Assembly (NCBI RefSeq): GCF_040931995.1
Contig: NZ_CP162412.1
Location: forward strand, 2,705,001-2,769,000
Origin: Pelagovum sp. HNIBRBA483
GTDB taxonomy: Bacteria; Pseudomonadota; Alphaproteobacteria; Rhodobacterales; Rhodobacteraceae
Length of the DNA: 64,000 nucleotides
Direction of reading: 5' to 3'
Shown: positions 37,563 to 50,115 of the stretch, piece by piece
Layout of the letters: the number at the start of each line of letters is the position of its first letter
Numbering within the stretch: the stretch's first letter is position 1
The notes under the pieces: generated by a model
The model's input: the letters and a program-made list of their open reading frames with translations, nothing else
Told to the model about the DNA's origin: nothing
Database searches by the model: none
Made by a program: the position numbers and the translations under genes

Positions 37563-38611
37563 TGTCTTTCGCCTCCGACAATACCGGCCCCGCCCACCCC
37601 AAAGTGCTCGACGCGATCATCGCCGCCAACGTGGGCTATGTCCCGAGCTATGGCGCTGATCCCCTTACGGTTGAGGCCGCAGACATGGTGCGCGAGCTGT
37701 TCGAAGCGCCCGAGGCAAGCGTCCATTTCGTCGCCACCGGCACAGCCGCGAACAGCCTCATTCTTGCGTCGCTCTCCACGCCATTTGACGCAATCCACTG
37801 CACCGCCTGCGCCCATATCACCGAGGATGAGTGCAACGCGCCCGAATTCTTCACCGGCGGCGCCAAGTTGCTGCATGTGCAGGACGAACACGGGCTGATG
37901 GACCCAGCTGCACTGGCCGCAGCACTCGGCTCGCATGACCCGCGCAGCATCATGGTTCCGCAAAAAGGGCCGGTTTCCCTCACCCAAGTGACCGAAACCG
38001 GCACGCTCTACACGCTCGAGCACCTCCGCAGCCTGACCGACATCGCCCATAGCCACGGCGTCAAGGTTCACCTTGACGGCGCGCGCTTCGCCAATGCCAT
38101 CGCCGCGCTTGGTTGCACCCCTGCCGAAATGACGTGGAAAGCTGGCATTGATGCCGTCAGCTTTGGCGGCACAAAGAACGGCTGTCTTGGCGTCGAGGCA
38201 TGCGTAATCTTCGATCCGTCCTTGTCTCGCGAGATGGAACTGCGCCGCAAACGCGCGGGCCACCTGTTTTCCAAGCACCGGTATCTCGCAGCGCAGATGC
38301 AAGGCTATCTGTCGGATGGCCTCTGGCTCGATCTGGCGCAGCGGGCGAATGCTGCAGGCCAAAAGCTCGCCGCCATTTTGCGCGCCCACCCCGAGGCGCG
38401 CCTCCTTCATGAGCCGCAAGCCAACATGATCTTCGCAAGCCTGCCACGGCGGATACACAAAGTCTTAATTGCTGCCGGTGCAAACTATGATCTGCACGGT
38501 AAGCTCGATTCCGGCAGCGATCATGATCTGATGACAGCGCGTTTCGTCTGTGATTGGTCCACAACCGACGAAGCGATTAACACTTTCGAAACGCTTCTCG
38601 CCCCGCGTTAG
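37562..38611 (+). CDS. Low-specificity L-threonine aldolase-like PLP enzyme
   Basis: The enzyme family cleaves L-threonine or allo-threonine to glycine and acetaldehyde. The 349-residue protein has the aldolase features SFASDNTGPAHPKVLDAI, the GxAxN-type GTAANSLILASLS, HITEDECNAPEFFTGGAK, KVHLDGARFANAIAALG with the PLP Asp, and VSFGGTKNGCLGVEACVIF with the Schiff-base Lys. It starts on the stop codon of the YcgN gene and converges with the isomerase gene (four-base overlap). Confidence 0.92.
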   Translation: MSFASDNTGPAHPKVLDAIIAANVGYVPSYGADPLTVEAADMVRELFEAPEASVHFVATGTAANSLILASLSTPFDAIHCTACAHITEDECNAPEFFTGGAKLLHVQDEHGLMDPAALAAALGSHDPRSIMVPQKGPVSLTQVTETGTLYTLEHLRSLTDIAHSHGVKVHLDGARFANAIAALGCTPAEMTWKAGIDAVSFGGTKNGCLGVEACVIFDPSLSREMELRRKRAGHLFSKHRYLAAQMQGYLSDGLWLDLAQRANAAGQKLAAILRAHPEARLLHEPQANMIFASLPRRIHKVLIAAGANYDLHGKLDSGSDHDLMTARFVCDWSTTDEAINTFETLLAPR

Positions 38612-39207
38612 AGCTTCCCTGCCAGATGTAGGTCCAGATCGTCGATCCGGTCCTGCCCCCAGAATCGCTGATCATCGTCAGTGATATAGAAAGGCGCGCC
38701 AAATGCGCCGCGATTAACCGCTTCTTCAAGATTGGCAGCATACGTCTCCGCGCCAACCATCATCCCGCTATCCGCGAGCGCCGGATCAAACCCCGCCGCG
38801 CTGAGGCAATCACGGATCACGTCGTCTTCCGCGATGTTCTTCTCCCGCGCCCAAACCGAGCTGGTAATCTCCTGCACCAGCTTGCCCAGATCACCACCAC
38901 CCGCATTCTGCGCCGCGATGATCGCATAGGCCGCAGGCGCCCCATTGGTCGGCCAGAAGGCCGGTTGCAGGTTGATCGGCATGTCATGTTTCTTGGCGAT
39001 CCGCGCCAATTCCTGAAGCCGGTACGCAGCCCTGTTCGGGTGCCGGTCCTTCGGCGGCGTGCCCCCGGTCCGTGCGAATAGCTGCATGATATCCAGCGGC
39101 TTATAGGTCACGCTCGCCCCATGCTTGGCAGTAACCGCCTCGAACCGCCCACCAGCAAGATAGGTGAAGGGCGAAATCGTTGCGAAAAAGTAGTCAATAT
39201 GCGGCAT
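38608..39207 (-). CDS. 2-hydroxychromene-2-carboxylate isomerase-like DsbA-family protein
   Basis: The 199-residue protein shows the HCCA isomerase pattern: IDYFFATISPFTYLAGGRFE with the Ser-Pro active-site pair, FWPTNGAPAAYAIIAAQNAG, and RGAFGAPFYITDDDQRFWGQ. Such kappa-class GST-like proteins use glutathione. The naphthalene-pathway substrate itself is unlikely here as no neighbouring genes of that pathway exist, so the true substrate is unknown. Confidence 0.88.
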   Translation of the reverse strand: MPHIDYFFATISPFTYLAGGRFEAVTAKHGASVTYKPLDIMQLFARTGGTPPKDRHPNRAAYRLQELARIAKKHDMPINLQPAFWPTNGAPAAYAIIAAQNAGGGDLGKLVQEITSSVWAREKNIAEDDVIRDCLSAAGFDPALADSGMMVGAETYAANLEEAVNRGAFGAPFYITDDDQRFWGQDRIDDLDLHLAGKL

Positions 39208-39322
39208 TTAGCCCTCCCTGAGGCGCTCGATTCTTTGCGCGAGGGTAGTGGTGTGCTAGGCGGTGTCAACGACACGATTCTGTTACGTCGTCACTGTGCG
39301 CTTCACTTGGGGATCCCTGCTC

Positions 39323-40342
39323 ATGCCATCCATCACAGAACCGAAACTCATCTCGGGCAACGCGAACCTGTCGCTTGCCAAGGCGGTCGCCCGCCGCATG
39401 TCCATGCACCGTGGCATGAATGTCGGGCTGGTCGATGCGCGTGTCGAACGGTTCAACGATCAGGAGATCTTCGTCGAGGTTTTCGAAAACGTGCGCGGCG
39501 AGGATATGTTCATCATCCAGCCGACCTCGAACCCCGCCAACGACAACCTGATGGAATTGCTCATCATCGCCGATACCCTACGCCGCTCCTCGGCCGCGCG
39601 TATTACTGCGGTAATCCCCTATTTTGGCTATGCCCGCCAAGACCGCCGCGCCAAGGCCCGCACGCCGATCTCCGCCAAGCTGGTATCCAACCTGATCGCA
39701 GAGGCCGGCATCGAGCGCGTCTTGACGATGGACCTTCACGCAGCGCAAATTCAGGGTTTTTTCGACATCCCCGTCGATAACCTCTACGCCGCGCCGATCT
39801 TCGCCCTCGATATCAAGCACCACTTCCGCGACAAGCTGTCAGACGTGATGGTCGTCTCTCCCGATGTCGGCGGCGTGGCCCGCGCTCGTGAACTGGCACA
39901 GCGTATCGGCGCGCCGCTCTCGATCGTAGACAAGCGCCGTGAAAAGCCCGGCGAAGTGGCCGAAATGACCGTTATCGGGGATGTCACTGGCAAGACCTGC
40001 ATCATCGTCGATGACATCTGCGACACCGCTGGCACGCTCTGCAAGGCCGCCGAAGTCCTGATGGAAAAAGGCGCAACCGAGGTCCATTCCTACATCACCC
40101 ACGGCGTGCTTTCCGGCCCAGCCGTCGAGCGGATTTCCAAATCAGTGATGAAATCGCTGGTGATCACCGACTCCATCGAACCGACCGAGCCGGTCAAAGC
40201 GACGAGCAACATCCGCATCGTGCCGACCGCCCCGATGTTCGCTCAGGCAATCCTCAACATCTGGAATGGCACCAGCGTTTCGTCCCTGTTCGAGCACGAA
40301 ACCCTCGGCCCGATCTACGAAGGCATGTACCAGTCTTCCTGA
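39323..40342 (+). CDS. prs: Ribose-phosphate pyrophosphokinase (PRPP synthetase)
   Basis: The enzyme makes PRPP for nucleotides, histidine and tryptophan. The 339-residue protein from the ATG at 39323 has the N-terminal [20 protein letters not shown], the flexible loop region [20 protein letters not shown], the signature [19 protein letters not shown], and the PRPP-binding loop [20 protein letters not shown]. An upstream start 20 codons earlier gives atypical residues and is rejected. A small H-type lectin gene converges on it. Confidence 0.96.
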   Translation: MPSITEPKLISGNANLSLAKAVARRMSMHRGMNVGLVDARVERFNDQEIFVEVFENVRGEDMFIIQPTSNPANDNLMELLIIADTLRRSSAARITAVIPYFGYARQDRRAKARTPISAKLVSNLIAEAGIERVLTMDLHAAQIQGFFDIPVDNLYAAPIFALDIKHHFRDKLSDVMVVSPDVGGVARARELAQRIGAPLSIVDKRREKPGEVAEMTVIGDVTGKTCIIVDDICDTAGTLCKAAEVLMEKGATEVHSYITHGVLSGPAVERISKSVMKSLVITDSIEPTEPVKATSNIRIVPTAPMFAQAILNIWNGTSVSSLFEHETLGPIYEGMYQSS

Positions 40343-40343
40343 T

Positions 40344-40694
40344 TTAGTAGAGATCCCATTCATCGGCATGGCGGGCCTCACCAATGGCCTGCCATCCGGC
40401 ACGGGCACGGGCGACCTTGGTGTCGCCCCATGTCTTTACCACAATGTCGAAACCCGCCTTGGTGACGTTCTCCACCACGATGTCCAGCCGTGCGGTATCG
40501 TTATTGGCAATATCCCACAGGGTAAACCACGCCGTTACCGCAGGCTCGCTGCGGAACGTTTCCGAGAATGCTACGCTGGTGCGGTGTTCACGATCACCGC
40601 TGCCGCTCCACATCGGGCCATCATCTTCGAAATCCGAGAACAACAGCAGGTCGCCCTGCTCGACGCCCAGCATGTGATTTCTAAAACGCTTCAT
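40344..40694 (-). CDS. H-type lectin domain-containing protein
   Basis: The 116-residue protein has the H-type lectin pattern: MWSGSGDREHRTSVAFSETF, EPAVTAWFTLWDIANNDTAR, LDIVVENVTKAGFDIVVKTW and GDTKVARARAGWQAIGE. This fold binds sugars, best known in snail agglutinins, and small bacterial forms occur in Rhodobacterales. There is no signal peptide, so it probably stays in the cell unless exported by another route. It converges with prs. Confidence 0.82.
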   Translation of the reverse strand: MKRFRNHMLGVEQGDLLLFSDFEDDGPMWSGSGDREHRTSVAFSETFRSEPAVTAWFTLWDIANNDTARLDIVVENVTKAGFDIVVKTWGDTKVARARAGWQAIGEARHADEWDLY

Positions 40695-40754
40695 CCAATC
40701 ACTCGTTCAAAACCTTTCGGGCAGCATATACGAAGATCAGGCAAATTTTGGTTC

Positions 40755-40787
40755 AAAAAATGAAAATGGCCCCACGAAGGGGCCATT
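40755..40787 (-). terminator. Rho-independent terminator of the atp operon
   Basis: On the minus strand ATGGCCCC and GGGGCCAT form a perfect stem around TTCGT, followed by TTTCATTTTTT. It starts about 30 bases after the atpC stop. The stem could also stop weak plus-strand transcription. Confidence 0.9.
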
Positions 40788-40813
40788 TCTCAATTTGCAA
40801 AGCGAGCTGGGCC

Positions 40814-41242
40814 TTAGCTACGCGCGGTCAATCCGATGTGACCGCCCATCGCCACCATGTCAGAGAGCAGCTTCGCTGCATCATCGACTGGGCCAGGCTC
40901 GTTCTTGAATGTCTCTTTCGCCTTGTCCAGAGCCGTACGCGCATCGGCGACCATCGCGTCATAGACGTCTTGGGTCACTTCCGCGCTCGGCATGGCTTTC
41001 TCGGCCAGAACCGAAACGCCCTTCGCGGTGATCTCGGCGAAACCGCCGGATACCACATAGTCGTCGGATCCACCCCCATGCACGACGCGCAACACACCCG
41101 GACGGAGCGTGGTGATCGTCGGCGCATGGTCAGCCATGGCCGTCAGGTCGCCATCGGCGCCTGGGATCTGGACCTCGCGAGCCTGAACAGAAGCGAGCTT
41201 CCGTTCAGGAGAGACGAGATCGAATTGCAGAGTATCTGCCAT
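40814..41242 (-). CDS. atpC: F1 ATP synthase subunit epsilon
   Basis: The 142-residue subunit connects the rotor to F1 and modulates ATPase activity. It begins [20 protein letters not shown] and carries the conserved [20 protein letters not shown] and [20 protein letters not shown] of the beta-sandwich domain. The C-terminal helical domain is somewhat different from E. coli, as usual in Rhodobacterales. It is the last gene of atpHAGDC. Confidence 0.95.
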   Translation of the reverse strand: MADTLQFDLVSPERKLASVQAREVQIPGADGDLTAMADHAPTITTLRPGVLRVVHGGGSDDYVVSGGFAEITAKGVSVLAEKAMPSAEVTQDVYDAMVADARTALDKAKETFKNEPGPVDDAAKLLSDMVAMGGHIGLTARS

Positions 41243-41251
41243 GATTTCCCC

Positions 41252-43568
<2,317 letters not shown>

Positions 43569-43596
43569 AGCCGTGTCTCCTTATCCCAAAGCCAAC

Positions 43597-45135
43597 TTAG
43601 GCGAAATCAGCGGCGTATTCGTCCAGCGCAGCTTTGATCTTGTCCTCGGCTTCACCTTTGATCTTCGGATCTTCCTTGGTCAGGTAGTCCAGCAGATCCT
43701 GATGCTTCGTGCGCAGGTGCTTGATAAGACCCTGCTCGAAACGGCCCACGTCACGCACAGCCACTTTGTCGAGGTAGCCTTTGGTACCTGCGTAGATGAC
43801 AACGACGATCTCGGCGTTGGTCATCGGCGAGTACTGCGGCTGCTTCATCAGCTCGGTGAGGCGCGCACCACGGTTCAGCAGCTGCTGGGTCGCGGCGTCG
43901 AGGTCGGAGCCGAACTGCGCAAATGCTGCCATTTCGCGGTACTGGGCGAGTTCCAGTTTAACCGGACCAGCAACAGATTTCATTGCCGAAGTCTGTGCCG
44001 AGGAGCCCACACGAGACACCGACAAACCGGTGTTCACAGCAGGGCGGATACCTTGATAGAACAGTTCCGTTTCAAGGAAGATCTGGCCGTCGGTGATCGA
44101 GATCACGTTGGTCGGAATAAACGCGGAAACGTCACCACCCTGGGTTTCGATGACAGGCAGCGCCGTCAACGAGCCGGAACCGTGCTCCTCGTTCAGCTTT
44201 GCAGAACGCTCAAGCAGGCGGGAGTGGAGGTAGAAAACGTCACCCGGATAAGCTTCACGGCCCGGCGGACGGCGGAGCAACAGAGACATCTGACGGTAAG
44301 ACACGGCCTGCTTGGAAAGGTCATCGTAGATGATCAGAGCATGGCGGCCATTGTCACGGAAGTATTCTGCCATTGCAGTTGCCGCATAGGGGGCAAGGAA
44401 CTGCATCGGTGCCGGATCGGATGCTGTCGCAGCCACAACGATGGAGTAAGCCATCGCGCCGGTTTCTTCGAGCTTCTTCACCAGCTGTGCAACGGTCGAG
44501 CGCTTCTGGCCGACAGCCACATAAACGCAGTAGAGCTTCTTGCTCTCGTCGTCGCCTGCGGCTTCGTTGTATGATTTCTGGTTCAGAATGGTGTCGAGCG
44601 CGATTGCGGTCTTGCCGGTCTGACGGTCACCAATGATCAGCTCACGCTGGCCACGGCCAATCGGGATCATCGCATCAACGGACTTGAGGCCGGTCGCCAT
44701 CGGTTCGTGAACCGATTTACGCGGAATGATGCCCGGTGCCTTAACGTCAGCAACGCGGCGCTCGGTCGAGGCGATCGGGCCTTTGCCGTCGATCGGGTTG
44801 CCAAGTGCGTCGACAACGCGGCCCAGCAGCGCTTCACCAGCGGGAACGTCCACAATGGCGTTGGTCCGCTTAACAGTGTCGCCTTCTTTAATGTCACGGT
44901 CAGAACCAAAGATAACAACACCAACGTTGTCTGCTTCGAGGTTCAGCGCCATCCCGCGGATACCACCGGGGAATTCGACCATTTCACCGGCCTGGATGTT
45001 ATCGAGCCCGTAAACGCGGGCAATACCGTCACCGACGGACAGCACCCGGCCTACTTCGGCCACTTCGGCATCCTGACCGAAGTTCTTGATCTGCTCCTTA
45101 AGGATAGCAGAGATTTCTGCAGCTTGGATCGCCAT
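43597..45135 (-). CDS. atpA: F1 ATP synthase subunit alpha
   Basis: The 512-residue non-catalytic nucleotide-binding subunit contains the P-loop [39 protein letters not shown], and the signature [14 protein letters not shown]. The start is [20 protein letters not shown] after the ATG. Its A is shared with the stop of atpH (TAATG), which couples the two. Confidence 0.98.
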   Translation of the reverse strand: MAIQAAEISAILKEQIKNFGQDAEVAEVGRVLSVGDGIARVYGLDNIQAGEMVEFPGGIRGMALNLEADNVGVVIFGSDRDIKEGDTVKRTNAIVDVPAGEALLGRVVDALGNPIDGKGPIASTERRVADVKAPGIIPRKSVHEPMATGLKSVDAMIPIGRGQRELIIGDRQTGKTAIALDTILNQKSYNEAAGDDESKKLYCVYVAVGQKRSTVAQLVKKLEETGAMAYSIVVAATASDPAPMQFLAPYAATAMAEYFRDNGRHALIIYDDLSKQAVSYRQMSLLLRRPPGREAYPGDVFYLHSRLLERSAKLNEEHGSGSLTALPVIETQGGDVSAFIPTNVISITDGQIFLETELFYQGIRPAVNTGLSVSRVGSSAQTSAMKSVAGPVKLELAQYREMAAFAQFGSDLDAATQQLLNRGARLTELMKQPQYSPMTNAEIVVVIYAGTKGYLDKVAVRDVGRFEQGLIKHLRTKHQDLLDYLTKEDPKIKGEAEDKIKAALDEYAADFA

Positions 45136-45695
45136 TATCCGACCTCTTTCATGGTGTTCTGGAGAGCGCTGAGCTTGGAGCGGATCGACGTGTCGATCAT
45201 CTTCGAGCCCACCTTAACGACAAGACCGCCAATGAGGGATTCATCGACGGCCGCATTGATTTTCACATCGGAACCAACCTGTGCCTTCAGCACCTTGGCC
45301 AGCTTGTCCGATTGTGTCTTGGTAAGTACCTTGGCCGAAACCACCTCAGCCGTCACTTCACCCTTTTCGGCGGAGATCTGGTCACGCAGGGAAGCCAGCA
45401 ACTGCGGCAGCACGAACAAACGGCGCTTGGCAGCGAGCAGACCCAACGTATTGGTCATAGTTTCGGAGAGTTTCATTTTAGAAGCGACGGCAGTCACGGC
45501 CGCGGCTTGATCTTCACGGCTGTAAAGCGGCGAGGAGATCAGATCACGGAGATCGTCGCTTTCGGCAAGAGCCGCGTCGAGTGCTGCAATATCGGCTTCA
45601 AGGCCAGCAAGGCCCTTCCCCTCTTTGGCAAGATCGAACACGGCTGTGGCATAGCGCTTGGCAATGCCGGTTGAGATCGAAGCTGGTTCGGACAC
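45135..45695 (-). CDS. atpH: F1 ATP synthase subunit delta
   Basis: The stator subunit of 186 residues links F1 to the b subunits. It begins [20 protein letters not shown] and ends [20 protein letters not shown] with [12 protein letters not shown], the OSCP/delta signature. I choose the GTG at 45695 because GGAAGG lies exactly six bases upstream; a GTG two codons earlier would leave no spacer. It is the first gene of the operon; F0 genes are not adjacent, as usual in this order. Confidence 0.95.
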   Translation of the reverse strand: MSEPASISTGIAKRYATAVFDLAKEGKGLAGLEADIAALDAALAESDDLRDLISSPLYSREDQAAAVTAVASKMKLSETMTNTLGLLAAKRRLFVLPQLLASLRDQISAEKGEVTAEVVSAKVLTKTQSDKLAKVLKAQVGSDVKINAAVDESLIGGLVVKVGSKMIDTSIRSKLSALQNTMKEVG

Positions 45696-45701
45696 GTCCA
45701 C

Positions 45702-45965
45702 CCTTCCGATTTTTGTGGCCCATACCGCATGATCTAAGTGCGCAGCAGGGCAGCCTTCTTTACCTCGGGCAGTCCCAAGGCGCCAAAATCAGGGGGGATG
45801 TAGCAGAGCATTTTCATTGGGGCAACCGCCTTGCGCCGGAATATGAACCCCTGCCAACACCTTTTAACACTGGGTTTGCCGCTAACTGCGACTCTATGCG
45901 CCATATCCTGCGTCAAACTCGGCATTTCTGATGCTGTCTTGCCGTTGCTGCGGTGCAGAATGATT
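45702..45965. other. Gap between atpH and the methyltransferase gene
   Basis: These 264 bases lie between two genes read in the same (minus) direction. They should carry the atp operon promoter, but I see no convincing -35/-10 pair. No small gene or terminator hairpin stands out. Confidence 0.4.
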
Positions 45966-46730
45966 CTATCGCTGCGGCAGGCGCCCAACGGGCTTCGGCT
46001 CGGCCACGCCCAACCCCTCGAAGGCCCGCAAAGGTCGCCGCACGGCTTCGCCCAGGCCGGGCCTCCTTGGTTGCGGAACCTGCTTCGTTGCCTCAACGAT
46101 CAGCACACCCCCCGCCGCAAATACCGGAATATGCCGCCCGGCTCGCTCCATCACCGGCGCAAACTTGCGCCAAACCGGCCGTGCAGATGGCGGCTGGTAC
46201 AGCGTCGACAAAGCCCGTTTGGGGATCAGCCCATGCCGCTTCAGTTGTGCTTCCAGTTGCAACAGCGAATATGGCCGCCCGAAGCCGAAGGGCGTATCAT
46301 CCGTCCGCGACCACAGCCCCGCACGGTTCGGAACGATGAACACAGCATGGCCCTGCGGCGCCAGAACACGCCAGCATTCGTCCAGAACGGCAGAGGGGTT
46401 CTCCGATGTTTCCAAACCGTGGAGCAGAACCAGACGGTCAACCTGCCCCGTTTGCACTGGCCACAGCATCTCCTCGCACAAGACGCTGACATTCGGCTTC
46501 CGATCCGGCCATGCCATCACCCCTTGCGGCCCCGGCATCAGGGCCACCACCCGCCGCGCGTCGGTCAGGAAAGGCCGTAACAAGGGGTTGGCAAAACCGT
46601 ATCCGACAATGGTTTGGCCCCGCACATTCGGCCAAAGCTCGACAAGCTGCTCCCGAACCACTTTCTGCGCCGCACGGCCAAGGCGGCTGCGGTAATAGAA
46701 ATTTCGTAGGTCATGAACGTCCAGATGCAT
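45966..46730 (-). CDS. Class I SAM-dependent methyltransferase
   Basis: The 254-residue protein begins [20 protein letters not shown], a pattern seen in a Rhodobacterales methyltransferase family. The SAM site is diverged: [20 protein letters not shown] replaces the usual glycine-rich GxGxG. Later motifs [20 protein letters not shown] and [20 protein letters not shown] are typical of the UbiE/COQ5-like fold (methyltransferase type 11). The substrate is unknown. It lies head-to-head with gloB, with 63 bases between them, and a link with glutathione chemistry is only positional. Confidence 0.85.
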   Translation of the reverse strand: MHLDVHDLRNFYYRSRLGRAAQKVVREQLVELWPNVRGQTIVGYGFANPLLRPFLTDARRVVALMPGPQGVMAWPDRKPNVSVLCEEMLWPVQTGQVDRLVLLHGLETSENPSAVLDECWRVLAPQGHAVFIVPNRAGLWSRTDDTPFGFGRPYSLLQLEAQLKRHGLIPKRALSTLYQPPSARPVWRKFAPVMERAGRHIPVFAAGGVLIVEATKQVPQPRRPGLGEAVRRPLRAFEGLGVAEPKPVGRLPQR

Positions 46731-46793
46731 TGATGATCCCGCGCGTCTGCGTCACTCTCACTAACGACATTAACAAGAATACGGGAGTTTGGA

Positions 46794-47561
46794 ATGCCTT
46801 GGGAAATTATCGTTGTCCCCTGCCTCACGGATAACTACGCCTGCCTGCTTCACAATTCCGAAAAGGGCTTTACCGCGCTGATTGATGCACCAGAGGCTGC
46901 GCCGATCGAAGCCGAACTGGCAGGGCGCAATTGGGGGCTCGATGCCATCCTGATCACCCATCATCATTACGACCATATCGATGGCCTCGAAGATCTACGC
47001 AGCAAAACCGGCGCGCGCGTCTACGGAGCCGCCGCCGATGGCCACCGCCTGCCGCCACTCGATGTTGCTCTGCATGACGGTGACAGCTTCGAACTCGCCG
47101 GCTCAAAGGTCAACGTGATGGATGTTTCGGGGCATACCGTCGGGCATATCGCCTTTTACATGGCCGACGCGGCTGCGGTGTTCACCGCCGACAGTCTGAT
47201 GGCCCTCGGCTGCGGCCGCCTGTTCGAAGGTACACCGGCACAAATGTGGGAAAGCCTTTCCCGTTTGCGCAGCCTACCGCCCGAAACGATGGTCTATTCG
47301 GGCCATGAATACACGGCCAGCAACGCCCGCTTCGCCCTAACCATCGAACCGGAGAACGCGGCCCTTCAGGCCCGCGCCATCGAAATCGAACATCTGCGCG
47401 CTGTCCAGAAATTCACCGTTCCGTCGTTGTTATCACTCGAATGTGACACAAATCCTTTCCTTCGTGCCGATTTGCCAGAGGTCAAAGCAGCAGTTGGCAT
47501 GGAATCGGCAAGCGATGTTGATGTTTTCGCGGAAATCCGAGCAAGAAAAGATCGATTCTGA
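46794..47561 (+). CDS. gloB: Hydroxyacylglutathione hydrolase (glyoxalase II)
   Basis: The enzyme hydrolyses S-lactoylglutathione to lactate and glutathione in methylglyoxal detoxification. The 255 residues fit. The metallo-beta-lactamase motif THHHYDHIDG (about 56-65) is complete, with further ligands in DVSGHTVGHI, FTADSLMALGCGRLFEGT and VYSGHEYTASNARFAL. The C-terminal TNPFLRADLPEVKAAV is the substrate-binding part. It precedes clpA on the same strand. Confidence 0.95.
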   Translation: MPWEIIVVPCLTDNYACLLHNSEKGFTALIDAPEAAPIEAELAGRNWGLDAILITHHHYDHIDGLEDLRSKTGARVYGAAADGHRLPPLDVALHDGDSFELAGSKVNVMDVSGHTVGHIAFYMADAAAVFTADSLMALGCGRLFEGTPAQMWESLSRLRSLPPETMVYSGHEYTASNARFALTIEPENAALQARAIEIEHLRAVQKFTVPSLLSLECDTNPFLRADLPEVKAAVGMESASDVDVFAEIRARKDRF

Positions 47562-47641
47562 CAACGCAACCGTTTGACAACTGGACAACAAAGATCAACC
47601 ATCAGACTACAAAAGAAACCCGCGCAAATGACCGCAAGACC

Positions 47642-47670
47642 CTTGAAGATTTGAGCAGAAAACCAAACTT
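47642..47670 (+). promoter_or_regulatory. Weak candidate RpoH promoter for clpA
   Basis: CTTGAAG at 47642 is a perfect heat-shock -35. After CTTG and about 18 bases comes CCAAACTT, only a partial match to CCCATAT. The position, about 65 bases before the start codon, is suitable. Confidence 0.25.
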
Positions 47671-47735
47671 TAAGGGAAACAAGCCACGGTGTGACGAGCA
47701 ACCGCCGAAACACCCCGGATAAAGGAGCGCATATA

Positions 47736-50063
47736 GTGCCGTCGTTTTCGACAACTTTAGAGCAGTCCATCCATGCAGCCTTGGCCCTCGCCAACGCCCG
47801 CAGACACGAACTGGCAACGCTCGAACATCTGCTGCTCGCCTTGATTGACGAGCCGGATGCCGCCCGCGTTATGCGGGCCTGTGCCGTCGATCTCGACGAG
47901 TTGCGCAAAACTCTTGAAGAATTCATCGAGGATGACCTCTCCACTCTAGTCACGGATGTCGAAGGGTCGGAAGCCGTTCCGACAGCTGCGTTCCAGAGGG
48001 TGATCCAACGCGCCGCGATCCACGTTCAATCTTCCGGACGCACCGAAGTCACCGGCGCAAACGTGCTCGTCGCCATATTTGCCGAGCGCGAGTCGAACGC
48101 GGCCTATTTCCTGCAGGAGCAGGATATGACCCGTTATGACGCGGTGAACTTCATTGCCCACGGCGTCGCCAAGGATCCGGCATATGGCGAAAGCCGCCCT
48201 GTCACCGGCTCCACGGCCGAAGGCGAGGAAGCTGCTGAAGCGGCCGATGCCGGTGATGAGAAAGAAAGCGCGCTTGGCAAATATTGCGTCGATCTGAACA
48301 CAAAGGCCCGCAAAGGGGATGTCGATCCGCTGATCGGCCGCGACCACGAGGTCGAACGCTGCATTCAGGTGCTTTGCCGCCGCCGCAAGAACAACCCGCT
48401 TCTGGTTGGTGATCCAGGCGTTGGTAAAACCGCAATTGCCGAGGGCCTTGCGTATAAGATCGTCGAGGGCGAAGTTCCCGAGGTGCTCTCTGAAACGACG
48501 ATTTACTCTCTCGATATGGGCGCGCTTCTTGCAGGCACCCGCTATCGTGGTGATTTCGAGGAACGCCTGAAAGCAGTTGTGACCGAGCTTGAAGAACACC
48601 CAGATGCGGTCCTGTTCATTGACGAAATTCACACCGTGATTGGCGCTGGTGCCACCTCCGGCGGCGCGATGGATGCCTCCAACCTCCTGAAGCCCGCCCT
48701 CCAAGGCGGCAAGCTGCGCTGCATGGGGTCCACCACATATAAAGAGTTCCGCCAACACTTCGAGAAAGACCGCGCGCTAAGCCGTCGCTTCCAAAAGATC
48801 GACGTGAACGAACCCACTGTCGAGGATTCGGTCAAAATCCTGCGCGGGCTGAAGCCCTACTTCGAGGATCACCACTCGATCAAATACACGCACGATGCGA
48901 TTCGCAGTGCCGTGGAGCTTTCGGCGCGCTACATCAACGATCGTAAACTGCCTGACAAAGCGATCGACGTGATCGACGAAGCAGGCGCCGCGCAACATCT
49001 CGTTGCCGAAAGCAAGCGCCGCAAGACCATCGGCACGAAGGAAATCGAAGCCGTCGTGGCCAAGATCGCCCGCATCCCGCCGAAAAACGTCTCAAAGGAT
49101 GACGCGGAAGTGCTCAAGGATCTCGAGCGTTCGCTCAAGCGGGTCGTGTTCGGGCAGGATCCAGCGATCGAGGCGCTTTCCGCCGCCATCAAGCTTGCAC
49201 GCGCTGGTCTGCGCGAGCCGGAAAAGCCCATCGGCAACTACCTTTTTGCTGGCCCCACCGGCGTCGGCAAGACCGAGGTTGCCAAACAGCTGGCCCACAC
49301 GCTTGGTGTCGAACTTCTGCGCTTCGATATGTCCGAATATATGGAGAAACACGCTGTCTCCCGTCTGATCGGTGCGCCTCCGGGCTATGTCGGCTTCGAT
49401 CAGGGCGGCATGCTCACCGATGGCGTAGACCAAAACCCGCATTGCGTGCTGCTGCTCGACGAGATCGAAAAGGCGCACCCCGATGTCTACAACATCCTGT
49501 TGCAGGTGATGGACCACGGCAAGCTGACCGACCATAACGGCCGCACCACGGACTTCCGCAATGTAGTCCTGATCATGACCTCTAACGCCGGCGCATCCGA
49601 GCAGGCAAAAGAGGCCATAGGCTTTGGTCGTGACCGCCGCGAGGGCGAAGATACCGCCGCCATCGAGCGCACTTTCACGCCTGAATTCCGCAACCGTCTG
49701 GATGCGGTGATCTCCTTCGGCGCCCTGCCGAAAGAGGTAATTCTGCAAGTGGTCGAAAAGTTCGTGCTGCAACTCGAAGCACAGCTGATTGACCGCAACG
49801 TCCATATCGAGCTGACCAAACCGGCTGCTGAATGGCTGGCTGACAAGGGCTATGACGATAAGATGGGCGCGCGGCCCCTGTCGCGCGTGATCCAGGAACA
49901 CATCAAGAAGCCGCTCGCCGAGGAACTCCTCTTCGGTAAACTGACAAAGGGCGGCTTGGTCAAAGTCGGCGTTAAGGATGGCGCGCTAGATCTACGGATC
50001 GAATCGCCCGAGCAGGGCAAAATCGGCAAGAGCCGCAAGCCCCCGCTCCTAACGGCGGAATAA
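47736..50063 (+). CDS. clpA: ATP-dependent Clp protease ATP-binding subunit ClpA
   Basis: The unfoldase feeds substrates into ClpP. With the GTG at 47736 (AAAGGAG eight bases upstream) the protein has 775 residues and begins [20 protein letters not shown], the usual ClpA N-terminus. The double Clp N-domain is followed by AAA module 1 (Walker A GDPGVGKT at 225-232, Walker [15 protein letters not shown]) and module 2 ([13 protein letters not shown] at 506-518, [16 protein letters not shown]). The tail has the ClpA-type [16 protein letters not shown]. No clpS gene precedes it in this window. A bidirectional terminator follows. Confidence 0.97.
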   Translation: MPSFSTTLEQSIHAALALANARRHELATLEHLLLALIDEPDAARVMRACAVDLDELRKTLEEFIEDDLSTLVTDVEGSEAVPTAAFQRVIQRAAIHVQSSGRTEVTGANVLVAIFAERESNAAYFLQEQDMTRYDAVNFIAHGVAKDPAYGESRPVTGSTAEGEEAAEAADAGDEKESALGKYCVDLNTKARKGDVDPLIGRDHEVERCIQVLCRRRKNNPLLVGDPGVGKTAIAEGLAYKIVEGEVPEVLSETTIYSLDMGALLAGTRYRGDFEERLKAVVTELEEHPDAVLFIDEIHTVIGAGATSGGAMDASNLLKPALQGGKLRCMGSTTYKEFRQHFEKDRALSRRFQKIDVNEPTVEDSVKILRGLKPYFEDHHSIKYTHDAIRSAVELSARYINDRKLPDKAIDVIDEAGAAQHLVAESKRRKTIGTKEIEAVVAKIARIPPKNVSKDDAEVLKDLERSLKRVVFGQDPAIEALSAAIKLARAGLREPEKPIGNYLFAGPTGVGKTEVAKQLAHTLGVELLRFDMSEYMEKHAVSRLIGAPPGYVGFDQGGMLTDGVDQNPHCVLLLDEIEKAHPDVYNILLQVMDHGKLTDHNGRTTDFRNVVLIMTSNAGASEQAKEAIGFGRDRREGEDTAAIERTFTPEFRNRLDAVISFGALPKEVILQVVEKFVLQLEAQLIDRNVHIELTKPAAEWLADKGYDDKMGARPLSRVIQEHIKKPLAEELLFGKLTKGGLVKVGVKDGALDLRIESPEQGKIGKSRKPPLLTAE

Positions 50064-50076
50064 CCGCACAGACAAT

Positions 50077-50110
50077 AAAACGCCCGCCCGACAACGGCGG
50101 GCGTTTTCTT
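50077..50110. terminator. Bidirectional terminator between clpA and the OmpA/MotB-like gene
   Basis: AAAACGCCCGCC and GGCGGGCGTTTT form a 12-bp stem around a 7-base loop, with TCTTTT beyond. Both converging genes end next to it. Confidence 0.9.
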
Positions 50111-50115
50111 TTGTC

